Translations under genes and position numbers: made by a program
Source: Castor canadensis
Lineage: Eukaryota; Chordata; Mammalia; Rodentia; Castoridae
Length of the DNA: 64,000 nucleotides
Reading direction: 5' to 3'
Assembly (NCBI RefSeq): GCF_047511655.1
Contig: NC_133399.1
Location: 5,831,333 to 5,895,332 of the forward strand
Shown: positions 1-10,835 of the stretch, piece by piece
How the letters are laid out: each line of letters opens with the position of its first letter
Position numbering within the stretch: position 1 is the first letter of the stretch
The notes under the pieces: model-generated
What the model saw: only the letters and a program-made list of their open reading frames with translations
The model's database searches: none
Told to the model about the DNA's origin: nothing

Positions 1-1050
1 AGAACCTGGATTTGTCCTGGTCTCATATTTTGAAATGTTTATTGATTTGGCCACCATTGTATGACGCCTGTTCTGTCAAGAATCAATTTTCTCTTTACAT
101 TGAAATCTAGTGAGGACTCATTTGTTTTCCATTGAAACCTATTTGTTAATCTCTTTATTATTATATAGCACATTTAATAGTATATTTTCAACATTTCTTA
201 CTAATATTAAAGTATACATCACTTTTTATTCTCTTCTTTCTTTTGCCCTTTCTTCTTTTCTTTTCATTCTTTTTTCAAGATTGTAGCTGTGTTGACCTCT
301 CCAATGCTTAATCCATAATCTTTCTTTTGGATTTACAATTTGGGCCTTATTTACAAATTTGGGCCTTATTGTGAGACTAAAGGATCAGTTTGCTTCTTTT
401 TTCTTTTTTTTCTGGCCCTGGGATTTGAACTCAGACCTTTTTGCTACCTATACATATAGTGTACCCTGTGACCTACATCCTTTTTGTGTGTGTTAAGTAT
501 TTTTAAGATACGCTCCTTCAAAGTGTTCTCCAAACATAATCCTCCTGATTATTTCAAAACGTAATCCTCCTGATTGCTCCTGTTCAGCAGCTAGGATTAA
601 GGTTTGAGCTATTCGTGCCCAGATCTGAGGATTGCTTTTGTTTTCCAGTGAATTCAAATGCTTTAAGGCATTTGTTCTATCTAATATACTTTGTAAGTGG
701 ATTTTCCTCCATAGCTTACACTGTGTTGGTGGAATTAGAGAATTGCAAACATCCCTGAGAACCAGGACAACTCATAATAAATACAGTAAGTTAGGCACAA
801 AAACCATCCCTAACCTATGATAAGGAAACAATAGAAACAGGACAGAAAGGTAGCTGCATTATTTTCTTTAAAAAAATGCTATAAGAAACTGCTAAGAGGA
901 ACATGGAGGAATTACCTCAGCAAAGAGCACATGTTGTCAAATTTCTACATTTTTGAATGTAGAAATTTTTGATGTCACTACTTGGTAAAACAATTCACAA
1001 AGAAAGGAATAAAGATAACCAAGACCTTTATTTGATAAGCATTGAAGAAG
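1..1050. repeat. Left copy of terminal segmental duplication (pairs with 56943-58045)
   Basis: Nearly every stretch of this segment has a collinear counterpart at 56943-58045, beginning with the phrase 'ttgatttggccaccattgta' and ending with 'cttggtaaaacaatt'. It holds old SINE pieces in minus orientation at about 405-485 and 500-640, present at the same place in the other copy, so they predate the duplication. The right end (about 960-1050) matches the end of an LTR in the other copy. Similar sequence to the first 230 bases also occurs at 51400-51660. No gene seen. Confidence 0.85.
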
Positions 1051-1311
1051 CGAAAAAGGGTAGTCCTACTGCTCTGATATGAAGTTGGGCAGTTCTGCTC
1101 ACATGATGCAAAGCAAAAGACAATCAAAGGTGCATCCTCTAGCAGGAGGGTGGTAAGAGTTGAGTAGGAATATTGCATTGGGGGTTCTGAGAACTCAGAC
1201 TTTATTGTGGTCTGTCCAGATGGGGATGGTCATTCCTGGAAAACTGGTCTATGTGTGATTAATTCTCTTAGTTTGAGCTAGATGCTGGTGGCTGAAGCTT
1301 GTAATCCTGAT

Positions 1312-1747
1312 TGTTAGTGTGAGTACTGGGCAACCACATGAGGACTGGACCCTTTTTCATCACTGTTGGCTTACTGAAACTCTACACCCAGCCGTAAAGA
1401 ATAACAAACATTCACCTTTAGCCATTTACTAGAAATTTCCCACCCAGGCTCATAGAAAGACCACATTATCTCGGGAGTGTCAGAGGGCTGATGGGGGAAA
1501 TTCCTGTCCATTGCCTTCCTGGGAGTTTAACCTAGGACTCCCTTCTTCCATGGACTTCTCCCACTAACTTCCATTTATCTATCCCTAGTCTGCAAGCAGC
1601 TGTGGGCTCCATATCTCTTGCTCTGGAATGCTTTCAAACAGTTCTTCTACCAATAAGCATGTGCTGAGGTAGTGAGCTGTTCTCATGCTGCTTTCAATCT
1701 AGCATCTCTGTCTCCTTATCTATCTCTTCATGCATGTCAGTCCAACA
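1312..1747 (+). mobile_element. LTR, family Z (plus strand)
   Basis: This LTR-like unit opens with TGTTAG and closes with CCAACA. The same unit lies on the minus strand at 3787-4144, 43231-43629 and 61451-61789. A decayed poly(A) signal 'caataagcatgtgctg' sits where the other copies have 'acaataaaccctgtgctg'. No primer-binding site (PBS) follows it here. The family name Z is mine. Confidence 0.65.
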
Positions 1748-1766
1748 TGCTTTTTTCCAGTTAACA

Positions 1767-1875
1767 GTAGGTACTCATGAGGCAGAGATCAGGATGATTG
1801 TAGTTTGAAGCCAGCCTGGACAACTAGTTCCTGAGGTGACAAGTTCAAATGCCTGTATGAAAAAACTGATAAAAT
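1767..1875 (+). mobile_element. tRNA-like SINE fragment
   Basis: Contains the SINE core 'gaggcagagatcaggatgat' followed by 'gaagccagcctgg'. The inverted copy of this region has a SINE at the same place (43020-43125), so it is an old shared insertion. Confidence 0.7.
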
Positions 1876-3345
1876 TTGCCTCATGTCAACAAAATATCCT
1901 AGACACTGTCTTGGAGGATATTTTGGATTGCGTGGTTTCACTAAGGCTGTTGTTTTTGCCTGGGTCCTGGGGTTTCAGGTCAGCTAGAACCTGCTGTAAC
2001 AGAGATTTGTTAGTATTAGCTGTATTGTCTAGGATGTGATTTATTATCAACAGAAAAGCCATGGTTTTCAGCTGTTAGGTTTCCTAAAAGGTTCATTAGT
2101 CCTCATGAGACATTTCCTGCTTCTAAGACAAGAGAGTGTCACCACAGGGCCCTGATTCCATCTTCTTTGCTATCCAAAGAAATACAAGGTGAGACTATTC
2201 TCATGTTTGGTCTGTAACTGAGTTGCTGTCTTTATACATGGGTTCTCCAATAAATACTTAGTATGGGAATTAAAAGGTTTATGCATATATTATTTTGGTA
2301 ATGCTTTGTCCATTCTCTTACATTGTGTAAACATATTAAAAGGCATAGAGAAGACAGAGAGACCTGTAGAAATGAGAAAGGGCAACTTGTGCTATCACTT
2401 GAAATTATTAATTTCTTAAAAATAGTTTATGATATCATAAGTGAGTTGGGTAGAAATTTGGTGACATAGGAATGAATTATGTTTCCTTTTACTCAGATGG
2501 AACAGAAGGAAAGTATTTTCAAATTGTTTAACTCATACTACTCCTTTCTTCTCTTCTGACTTGATTAACATAAGAGAGAAATAGCTGCACACTGAAATAA
2601 GACATCTAACACTGCCATAGATTTCATTTGTTCTCTGAGTATCACATTCACAAATAAGGTATCCTGATACCAATAGAGCAATTAAAAATGAAAAGGACAC
2701 TTAAAGGCATATTCTTTATATAACTGAAGGGTCACACAGAGCTGTATATGCCACTCATGAAGGTAGAAATTATCTTAAGGCAGCAAAGAAAACTTCAGCA
2801 ACATTGAAGTTAATGGGGAAGCTATGGTGAAAATGATCTCGCTGGGCAGAAGTGTGGTCAGGCTGACTCTCTGCGGTTCCCATAGTCTTTGATAGGCTAC
2901 TCTCCATTTTCTTGAAGGGAAGGGGCAGTGAGGGTAATACATGTTCATCATTATGGCCAAAATTGAGTCAAATACTCCTTTAGATTTCTGCATAGAAGTA
3001 TATAGAGGGATACACCCCCAAACACTGAACTAAAAAGATAAGAAACTTAATATCAATGATAAATGGACATGCATTGTGTCTGAACTGAAAGCAAAAGAGG
3101 CACTCCAGATAAGCACTGATTTCTTTCACCAGAAATCCATAAGAACAAAGCCAGAATACTAAAGTGACAATGAAGAAAGAGTGAAGGCAGAGAGCAGTCA
3201 AGTTTGAAAGACAAAATCTCTGCAGGGCTGTCTTCAGCTGAATCTACAAATTTGTTAGTTTCACCTACAAAATTCTGAGCACAATGTCCCAATGACATTC
3301 AGAGAAAAATCCTCTAGCTTTTGATACTGGGTGTTTGTGGAATAA
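1876..3345 (+). repeat. Y block, copy 1
   Basis: Collinear, inverted match to about 43005-41540 (minus), and from 2755 onward also to 17490-18110 (plus). The block is unrelated to any gene I know. In the fuller copies it ends in an LTR-like poly(A) segment, so I infer it is an old ERV segment. This copy stops near 3345. The short open frames inside are not kept between copies. Confidence 0.65.
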
Positions 3346-3369
3346 ACACCATTGCCTTCCACAAGCCTA

Positions 3370-3786
3370 TCTGGGCAGGCATGTCAATATTTTTAGGAGT
3401 CCCCAGAAAACAGCAAGTAAAACCACCCAATTGGTGGAAAAAAGGAGTGTCTCCCCCAGCAGAGTTATGTCATTGACCATAGTCAGATCTCCAGGGTAGG
3501 ATGCAGAGACACGTGAATCGAGGAAAAAACACCAAATTTGAAGATGAATGTTGGGCACAGGTCCAGTGATGATGACCTCTGTTGGAGCCATGAAAGAAAG
3601 GAAAGAGTGGGAGAGCAGTGAAAACAAGGGGGGAAAATAGTGGGGAGGAAGGAGCAAGATTTCGGCCTGAACAGAGGGTCCAAGAGTGAGCCTGGGAAGA
3701 ACTGCTGCTGTCCACTACTTTCTAAATTGTGAGAGTGCAGAGCTGGGTGTTGAGCCTACACAACTACCTCAAGTTGTGGCACAATA
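3370..3786 (-). mobile_element. ERV untranslated leader with primer-binding-site remnant
   Basis: Read on the minus strand, this follows the CCAACA end of the family Z LTR. Directly after the LTR comes 'ttgtgccacaacttgagg', which resembles the tRNA-Lys primer-binding site of betaretroviruses with several changes. A matching leader is at 61040-61450. The assignment to a Lys-primed (class II-like) ERV is inference from this short site. Confidence 0.5.
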
Positions 3787-4144
3787 TGTTGGAAATGAAA
3801 GAACAGAGTGGAATGGATAGGCAGGAGATGACTCATATGCCAGCACAGGGTTTATTGTGGAAAAGTGGCCCTGTGGAGAGGAACCTCAGCAAGAGAGCTG
3901 AAGCCCACTGCAGCTTACAGACTGGAGGTAGATAATGGAGGTGGGTAGAGAAGTCCCAAGAAGGTCACTGGATGTGATAATCCTCAATGACACCCTGACA
4001 TTCCTGAGATAATGGTTTATGGGTGAGTCATGGCTTAAGGAGGATGTCAATTTTTCTTTAGGGCTGGGTGGAAATTTTTTAATAAGTTACCTTTAAGGGG
4101 GAAGGGGTCCAGTTAATACAGGACTCCCTTTGTTCACCCTAACA
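3787..4144 (-). mobile_element. LTR, family Z (minus strand), likely 5' LTR
   Basis: On the minus strand it runs from TGTTAGGGTGAAC to CATTTCCAACA. A poly(A) signal AATAAA lies near 3853-3860, followed by a U5-like stretch. The paralogue at 61451-61789 is collinear. The leader follows directly, so this is the upstream LTR of an otherwise lost element. Confidence 0.7.
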
Positions 4145-4632
4145 GGATGTACAAAAAATCTTTACTTTCTTCTTCCCTACTTGCATTCACAGAAAACATT
4201 TTCTCAAGGTCATTGCAATGTCAGGTATAGACAAGGTGATCATAGCTTACGCTATGAAAAAATTTTAAAAAGTTACATATGGGGTATGGATAAAGATGGG
4301 GGAAAGAATCTGCTCTGCCATGAAGCAGCACATTGTTATTTGAAATGCATTTAGCTTACTTGTAAAAGAATTTTGTTATATTGAGGAAATAACCATAAAT
4401 GCAAAAAACAGTTGATATCTTGTGTAGAGAGAATTTGTGATAATGTAATTAATTAATGTAATAAAGGACTACAGCCATCTGAGTGTCTCAAATGGTATAA
4501 TGCTTGCATAGTTATCACAAGGCTTTGTGTTCACCTCACTGTACCAACAAAAGTAAATGAATAAATAAAGGACTTCATTACGACTATAGAAACAGAACTT
4601 AATACACAATATATCATTTCTAAATTTTTTAT
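4145..4632. repeat. Duplicated spacer between two LTRs, with tRNA-like SINE piece
   Basis: Collinear with 61790-62291. It includes a tRNA-like SINE tail at about 4475-4568 ('gagtgtctcaaatggtataa'). An AAAT run ending it has about two units here and about five at 62203-62228. The 74-residue open frame at 4130-4354 is kept in the other copy (61775-61999), but has no recognisable domain. Confidence 0.6.
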
Positions 4633-5193
4633 TGTTGGAATAATAGACCCTCCAGTGTTGGAAATAGACTCATGAGAGACAGAGAAAATCTTGAAAAGGC
4701 AATTTTTTTTTTTTTGCTTTTAAGGTATCTGCTTTAATTTCTCTGCGTTAAGGGCAACAAATGCTAGCTAGCTTTTTAGGTGTCTTACCTATCCTCACCC
4801 CTCCCTTGTGTGCTCTTGCTTTTATCATGTGCAAGATCAATTTTTTTGATCAAAGGGTGCAAGCATGTATTCACTGCAGCTGAGCAGACATGTGAGCACA
4901 AAATGGCTGACAGTGGATTCTCCTTATATCCCTTATGTAATTTTACCTGCCAGTTACCTGGGATTTGTCCAGTTCAAAAGTTCACAATCTCAATTGACTA
5001 AAAGGCTTGGGGGATGGGTTCACATACACAGTGTGGCAGGCAAATTTTAGGGTCAATGCTGCTGTACAAGAATCTGGAAGAAGAAACAGTAACCCTTTAG
5101 AAAAAACAAGTCAACAAAAATGGTAGCCTGAGGAATTTTTACTAATCTAAGAGGGTGACATATACTTTTATAGCAAAGCTCATTTTTCTTACA
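4633..5193 (-). mobile_element. 3' LTR, family W (minus strand), interrupted by an L1 fragment
   Basis: On the minus strand a purine-rich tract (5213-5194, 'aaagcagggggaaat') is followed by TGTAAG, and the unit ends in CCAACA at 4633. This is the layout of a polypurine tract plus 3' LTR. A TATA-like TATAAAAG lies close to the 5' end. The paralogue at 62292-62716 is about 425 bp; this one is longer because of the L1 piece at 4703-4837. Confidence 0.7.
4703..4837 (-). mobile_element. Short L1 3'-UTR insertion with target-site duplication
   Basis: The inserted bases match the 3' part of the L1 at 40154-41035 (compare 40550-40670, 'ctttaggtgtcttacctatc'-like text). The minus-strand poly(A) appears as a T run at 4703-4715. 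The repeats CAATTTTTTT at 4700-4709 and 4838-4847 are a 10-bp target duplication. The paralogous site near 62357 is empty. Confidence 0.85.
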
Positions 5194-5745
5194 ATTTCCC
5201 CCTGCTTTTAATTTAAATTCATTTCTTCAAACTCATTTAGGAGCCATTGGCTCTCCCTTTTCTGAATTTCTAATAGAAACAAATTATTTGGGTAGGGCAG
5301 TGGTGATTTTTTGGTGAGGGCTGTATCAATGAACCGCTGCATTAGTCCTTAGCCACAAGGCATTATGAAACATCCTGCTAAAATTAAAACTCCGGACATT
5401 ACGACCAAGGAGGTTAAGAATGAGGTCATCCAACCCTTTCATTTCCCAAACAATTTTTCATTTACTCAGTGAAGGGATCATTTATACTTGAAATTTCAGC
5501 TAATTCCTTGGATAGGGTAGTTAATCCCTGTAGGGCCTTAATAATAGCTCCATTGTGGACTGTATTATTTTGGTATATATGTGGAACACAATACTCCAAC
5601 ATTATGCAAATGCCAACATATTCAGATAACATGAAGTCCAATGCTTGGGAGACCCTGGTCTTCCAAGCCATCTGAATAGTTGGTCCCAAATGGTCTGCTA
5701 TTCTTTTCATAGTGTCCCTGAGATAGATAACAAAACCTTGTTGCT
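5194..5745 (-). pseudogene. Retroviral env transmembrane-subunit remnant
   Basis: A minus-strand open frame (5710-5462) carries a Cys-rich segment, an Asn-rich stretch and then 'KALQGLTTLSKELAEIS', the layout of the ectodomain of a gammaretrovirus-type TM subunit. After a stop, another frame down to about 5340 looks like a hydrophobic anchor with Cys near its end. Stops and frame changes split the gene, and the surface-subunit part is missing here. The polypurine tract and W LTR follow. The paralogue at 62741-63240 is also broken. This is an old, non-functional copy. Confidence 0.7.
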
Positions 5746-5750
5746 TATAA

Positions 5751-6098
5751 TGTAGCAGGAAGGAGGGCCAGAAGAGAAGCAGACAGGCTATGTTCTGATA
5801 ATGAGACAGAGGGAAGGGATGGCAAAGCAGAGATAAAATTTAAAGAACTGAAACATGAAGAAGGTCACATAGCACTAGGGAAACGAAATAGCCAATAAAG
5901 TCACATGCAGCCATATTTGGGTTGAGTTTTGCTTTTTGCTTGGGTAACCTGCTTGCAAGGATATATAAGGTGAGACCTCTTTGTTTTGGGGCTCAGCCTT
6001 TGAATATGAGTTCACTGGGTCTGTGCTGGCACATTAAAATCTTGCTTCCTGATACATTGCCTCAGTATCCAGTATCTGTGCTTGAGATTCCTGCAACA
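5751..6098 (+). mobile_element. Solo LTR, family V, with 4-bp target duplication
   Basis: The unit starts TGTAGCAGGA and ends GCAACA. It has a TATA-like 'atatataagg' near 5960 and a degraded poly(A) signal 'cacattaaaatcttgcttcc'. The four bases ATAA lie on both sides (5747-5750 and 6099-6102), as expected for gammaretrovirus-type integration. A related LTR lies inverted at 9513-9840. Confidence 0.75.
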
Positions 6099-6199
6099 AT
6101 AATAAATATATTTAATCCAATCAACATTTTTATTTATGGTGGAACACCAAAAGAGTTCTGAAATAAATTGTGCTGCAATTTGATTTGTGGGACACATCC

Positions 6200-6520
6200 C
6201 TGAGATCTGAATAACAGGAGAAGTGAACCCCTTCCTAGCAGAGTGCTAGGACCAAATAGCAGTCTGTAGCCATAGCTCTCAGCAAGCCAGGCCTCCTTCC
6301 TGGTCCCTACCCAGCTTAGCTTGGGGATTCATTGTGGTTCAGTAGAACATGTTCTTCAAAATGTAACTTGCTTCTTCTGGTAGGAAATTGGTCCAAGAAT
6401 ATTCTTAGAGAATTCCTTACTCACATTCCCAAAGGGACAGCCTATAATCTCAGAGAAGTGGTTCATAGGCCAGGCCATGTAAGGATTCACTCTACAAGGA
6501 TGAAAGGCCTGGTTTAGTAC
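6200..6520 (+). mobile_element. LTR-like element, family X (plus strand)
   Basis: Contains 'ggcctccttcctggtcccta' and 'cttggggattcattgtggtt', shared with the X copies at 10180-10500 (plus) and, reversed, at 20530-20870, 32250-32560 and 49230-49570. In reversed copies a TATTTAAG motif lies just beyond, suggesting a promoter-bearing LTR. The family name is mine. Confidence 0.5.
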
Positions 6521-6740
6521 CTAGGATGTCCCTGTTTTAAAGATTTCCAGACTCCTCAAGTCCTACTGGAGAAATCCAGACAGAACACAGTTGTATATCA
6601 ATGAATTTTAATAAAAGTGGTGGAGGAAATAACCATGGGCCCTGTAATATCTGCCAGGAGGTAGAGGAGCAGCAAGCAAGGCAGAGGACTGGAATTTCAG
6701 CTTCAAGACATTGGGGGGGGCAGTTTTGTCCTTTAAATTC

Positions 6741-7115
6741 AGGGTCTCACTCAAAGCCAGCATAGGAAGATAGTTTGAAAGATCTCATCTTGAAAATAAC
6801 CAGTGGAAAATGTACTGAATATGTGCTCTAGCAGTTCAGCATACTTGCAATTGAACTGAACTTCAAGGCTATTAAATGTTGTTCCTGTTAGTCATTGGTG
6901 CCTCAGGCTTTAATTTAAGCTACTTAAAAGCCATAGTTGGGAGGATTGAGTTCATAAGCCCAGCAAATTTCTCATGAGACTCTGTATTGAAAAACCCATT
7001 AAAAAAGGAGGCTAAAAGGGTGACTCAAGTGGAAGAGCAACTGCATAACAGGGCCAGGCCCTCAGTTTGAACCACATGCTGTCCCCCAAATAAAAACAAA
7101 ACAAAAATCAACCAA
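6741..7115 (+). mobile_element. Two degraded tRNA-like SINEs
   Basis: The first piece (about 6741-6860) has 'caaagccagcataggaagat'. The second (6893-7115) has the head 'cattggtgcctcaggcttta' and the tail 'gactcaagtggaagagcaac', and ends in an A-rich stretch. Confidence 0.65.
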
Positions 7116-7434
7116 ACCACTACTTATGATAAATAATACAGTAGTAATATCCATGCATCTGACCATACTAACTCTCATAATTTGCTGCGATTAACCCTGA
7201 CTTCTTTTCTGCGGTAGAAAAGAAGCCTGGATCCAACACTTCCCTTTACCCCTTTCATAACCTCATACATTCCTGCACACTCATTTCAAATGGCAATTTC
7301 GTGCCTCAAAAGCCATGTGGATTAATCCGTGAAAATAATTTTTAAATGATTGCTAAATAGTTTTAAAGTGAATTTTGATGAAGCTCAGCCTGAGTCAGCC
7401 AAACACATTTTAGTGTCCAATAGACCAAAATCAA
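7116..7434. other. No gene or repeat recognised
   Basis: AT-rich sequence with only short open frames in all six frames. Confidence 0.5.
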
Positions 7435-7650
7435 TCAAGCAGTGGTGACTCAGGCTTAGAATCTTTGATACTTGGGAGACTGAGATCAAGAGTGTGGGAG
7501 TCAAGGCCAGCCTAGGGAGATAGTTTGCAATATCTCATCTTGAAAACAACCAATGGAAAATGTACAGATTATGTGGGTCTAGCAGTTCTGCACCTACTTT
7601 GCAAATGCCCATGTGTTCATACACCAGTCCTCAAAATAGAGCAAGCAAAT
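7435..7650 (+). mobile_element. Degraded tRNA-like SINE
   Basis: The head 'agcagtggtgactcaggctt' is followed by 'caaggccagcctagggagat' and a decayed tRNA-like tail. Confidence 0.65.
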
Positions 7651-7904
7651 GAAAAAAGAAGTACCGTGTAATCACATGAGAAAATTGATTTTTATCTGTC
7701 TCCATGTCTGTCCTATCTGAATTTCTCTCTCCTCCTGTTTTCTCCTTTTGAAGAATGCAAATCCTCTTTGCCTTGAGATTCCTGCATACCTTACTTTTGG
7801 TGCTTTCCCCACAGAGTAATATTCTTCATGTCATGTTCTAAGTTAATCAGCATTTCATCATAAGATGATGTTTAGAATGAATGTATACACAATTACCAGT
7901 TAAT

Positions 7905-9110
7905 TAAGGAAGGCAAAAAATTTCCTCCCTCCACTCCAAAGCCAACATATGCACATGTGGATCTGAATTTCCAAAGAGTCTCACAATTTCAGCCCCCTGT
8001 GCCCCTCTCTTCCCTTCTCCTCTCCTTCCCCCCTCAGTTCCAGCAGGTTCTGTTCTGCCTTTATCACTAATTTTGTTGAAGAAAAGACACAAGCCTAATA
8101 AGGAAGACAAAGGGTTTTTGTTAGTTGAGTTGAGGATAGCTATATAGAAATATTCCTATCATTGCTTTCATGTACACATGTGTTATGAACCATGTTAATT
8201 CATCTCTAACTGATCCTTGCACTGGTTACTGATCCCCTTCTCATGATAATATCTGTTGCTTTCAGGTTTCTGTATTATCTTCTCTGGAGTGGGGACATGA
8301 AACGCTTTCAAAAGAATAGGTAGAAACCTATTCTTATACCTTCCATATGTGTTCTCCCTTTGTCATGTGACCCAAGTCCAGCAACATTGCTGCATTTGCT
8401 CTTGATTTAAAGTCTGAATATGAGGGAGAACATGTGATCTTTGGTCTTCTGAGCCTGGCTGACCTTGTTCAGAATGGTGTTCTCCAGTTCCATCCCTTTA
8501 CCTGCAAATGGTAAGATTTCATTCTTTTTCATGGCTGAGTAAAATTCTATTGTGTACAAGTACCACATTTCCTTGATCCATTCATCAGTAGTGGGGCATC
8601 TTGGTTGTTTCCATAACTTGGCTATTGTGAATAGCGCTGCAAAAAACATGGGTGTGCAGGTGCCTCTGGAGTAACCTGTGTTGCTTTCCTTTGGGTATAT
8701 CCCCAGGATTGGGATTGGTGGATCATATGGCAGGTGTATGTTTAGATTTTTAAGAAGTCTCCAAATTTTTTTCCACAGTGGTTGCACCAGTTTGCATTCC
8801 CACCAACAGTGGATCAGGGTTCCTTTTTCCCCACATCCTCTCCAACACATGTTGTTGGTGGTGTTTTTGATGGCTATTCTAACAGGTGTGAGATGGAATC
8901 TTATTGTGGTTTTTATTTGCATTTCCTTTATGGCTAGAGATGGTGAGAATTTTTTATGTGCTTTTTGGCTATTTGAATTTGTTTTTTGGAAAAAGTTCTG
9001 TTTAGTTCAGTTGCCCATATTTTTTAATTGTTTCATTGATTTTAGGAGAGTTTAGTTTCTTAAGTTCCCTGTAGATTAAGGTTATTAGTCCCTTATCTGA
9101 TGGACTTAGC
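7905..9110 (-). mobile_element. 5'-truncated L1, ORF2 C-terminus and 3' UTR
   Basis: The minus-strand frame 8922-8407 encodes the L1 ORF2 C-terminal region, with '[11 protein letters not shown]', '[20 protein letters not shown]' and '[19 protein letters not shown]'. ORF2-like sequence continues to about 9110 in broken frames ('ttattagtcccttatctgat' is the antisense of a familiar L1 stretch). The pyrimidine-rich 3' UTR (7975-8090) matches that of the L1 at 40260-40380. No complete protein remains. Confidence 0.9.
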
Positions 9111-9512
9111 TCTCATTTTCATATACTCTCACATAGCACAGTACTTCCATACCACTCCCTGAACCTGAGAGACACAGTTTCACCCCCAAAATGGCAGTTA
9201 CTAAGGTGTCCCATTGGGAGGTGATCAAGCTCCCCTTCTGCATCCTGGGGCAGGCCTGAATTTGAACCTGGGTTCTTACCAGTCTGATGAGCAGTGCTCC
9301 CCTCCTTCACTGGTTCCTGCACCTCACTGTGTTTCTTTGTGCATCTGAGGTCCCCACCCTGACTCACCTGGAGGATGAATCACCCTCCAGATCAAGCTGT
9401 TCATTGGCACCTGGTGGGATTGCCTCCTGAAGTTCCAGGAGGATGTATCCCAGTGACAAGGGAGGTGATAACTCACCATCTCCACAATCCTAGATAATGA
9501 GTCCCCAAGAAA
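9111..9512 (-). mobile_element. ERV leader following LTR V, with tRNA-Pro-like primer site
   Basis: Directly after the LTR end on the minus strand comes 'tttcttggggactcat', close to the start of the tRNA-Pro primer-binding site used by murine leukaemia-type viruses. Further down, 'ctccaggtgagtca' could be the viral splice donor. No intact gag frame follows. The leader ends where the L1 begins, so the L1 may have replaced or interrupted it. Confidence 0.5.
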
Positions 9513-9840
9513 TGTTGCGGTAATTTGCTAGCTGAGATACAGGACTCTTAAGGCAATTAGCAGGAAGCAAGGTTTTATTGTGCCAGTACAGACACAGCAG
9601 ACTCATGTCCAAAGGCTGAGGCCTGAGAACAAAGGGGTCTCACCTTATATACACTTGCAAGCAGGTTACAAAATCAAAAAACAAGGTCCAACCCATATAT
9701 GGTTATAATTAATTTTATTGGCTACTTTATTTTAGTACTATATGATTTCCACTCCCTAGTGCTACATTACCTTCCTCATGTTCAGATTTCTCAGGTTTTA
9801 TCTCTCTGCTATGCCATGCCTACCTTCTGCTACTTTCACA
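9513..9840 (-). mobile_element. LTR, family V (minus strand), likely 5' LTR
   Basis: On the minus strand it runs from TGTGAAAGTAGCAG to CCGCAACA. It shares 'caagtgtatataaggtgaga' and a 'cacaataaaaccttgcttcc' poly(A) region with the LTR at 5751-6098. The AATAAA here is intact. Confidence 0.7.
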
Positions 9841-9879
9841 GTTCTCAGGCCTAAACTGATTTCTTCTGATCCTCCTCCC

Positions 9880-10510
9880 TGCTACTGTGGGCCTGGGAAA
9901 AAATCAGTCAGACAGCTGACAGAATACAAGATTCCACGCATCCACCCAGCCCCAACCCTAGAAAAGAGACCAAATGATAAGCAGCACAAGACTGCAGTCT
10001 TCAGGGCTGTCATGAGGTGGTCCAGATCCAATAAAGCCACTAAGTCCAGTGTCAACCTCATGATCCTCCCTGGTCTGAGGATGTCAGTCAGAAACTCATC
10101 ATTAGCTTCTTCTGTGGTGACCTGGTTCTGCCACATCACCAGCGGAACAAGCATGTCATAGTGAGAAATTGAGTCACAGAAATGGATCTCAGAAGCACAA
10201 CACTATACATAAAATGTGGCACCAGGAAATGCATTTTCTGTGTTAAGCAGTGGAACCTCTTCCTGCTGGCCTTTGATTGGTCTTTTCCTACAATTCACTA
10301 CCTACAGCACCTCTCATTGGCCTGTGATGCAAGACCACAAAGGGGAGAAGGGTGCCAGGACAAAATACCTGATTTCAGTTACAGCACTTAGCAGACTTGG
10401 TCTCCTCTCCATTCCCTACCCACCCAAGCCTGGGATTCATTGAAGTTAAGCCAAAGTTGCTCCTGACTTTTCAGGATAGAAATTTCTTCCACTTGCAAAT
10501 CAGGCCAGCA
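9880..10510 (+). repeat. X-family segment, plus arm of an inverted pair
   Basis: Matches the reverse complement of 20530-21130 over about 600 bases, for example 'aaatgtggcaccaggaaatg' and 'gagaaattgagtcacagaa'. The open frames at 9778-10161 (plus) and 10154-9882 (minus) are not preserved in the other arm. I infer an old LTR/ERV segment. Confidence 0.65.
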
Positions 10511-10743
10511 GTCTGCAGAGGGAATTCCACACTCAGTGTCCAAAGAGAAAGCACCTGATCTCTCAGAAAGATCACTAGCTACTCCAGAGCAATCACACTT
10601 CCATTTACAGTTCCATGATCCACCTACCCTTCACAACCTCTGAGAAGCCCCCATACCTTCCCAAATGCTCATGGTTTTGCTATGTTATCTGAATTAATCA
10701 GTGCAAACAAACCACCTCTAAAGGAAGGTATTCTTTTTCAATG

Positions 10744-10835
10744 GGGGCTGTTTGTACTGGGGCTTGAACTCAAGCCTCACATTTACTAGGCAGGCACCCT
10801 ACCACTTGAGCCACTCCACCAGCACCCCCAATTTC
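10744..10835 (-). mobile_element. tRNA-like SINE tail
   Basis: The minus-strand read contains 'gagtggctcaagtggtaggg' and 'gagttcaagccccagtac', the best-preserved tRNA-like tail of this SINE family in the window. Confidence 0.85.

Noticed and set aside
10744..10835. Possible tRNA gene
   Set aside because: The tRNA-like tail lacks a foldable acceptor stem and belongs to a SINE family found many times in the window.
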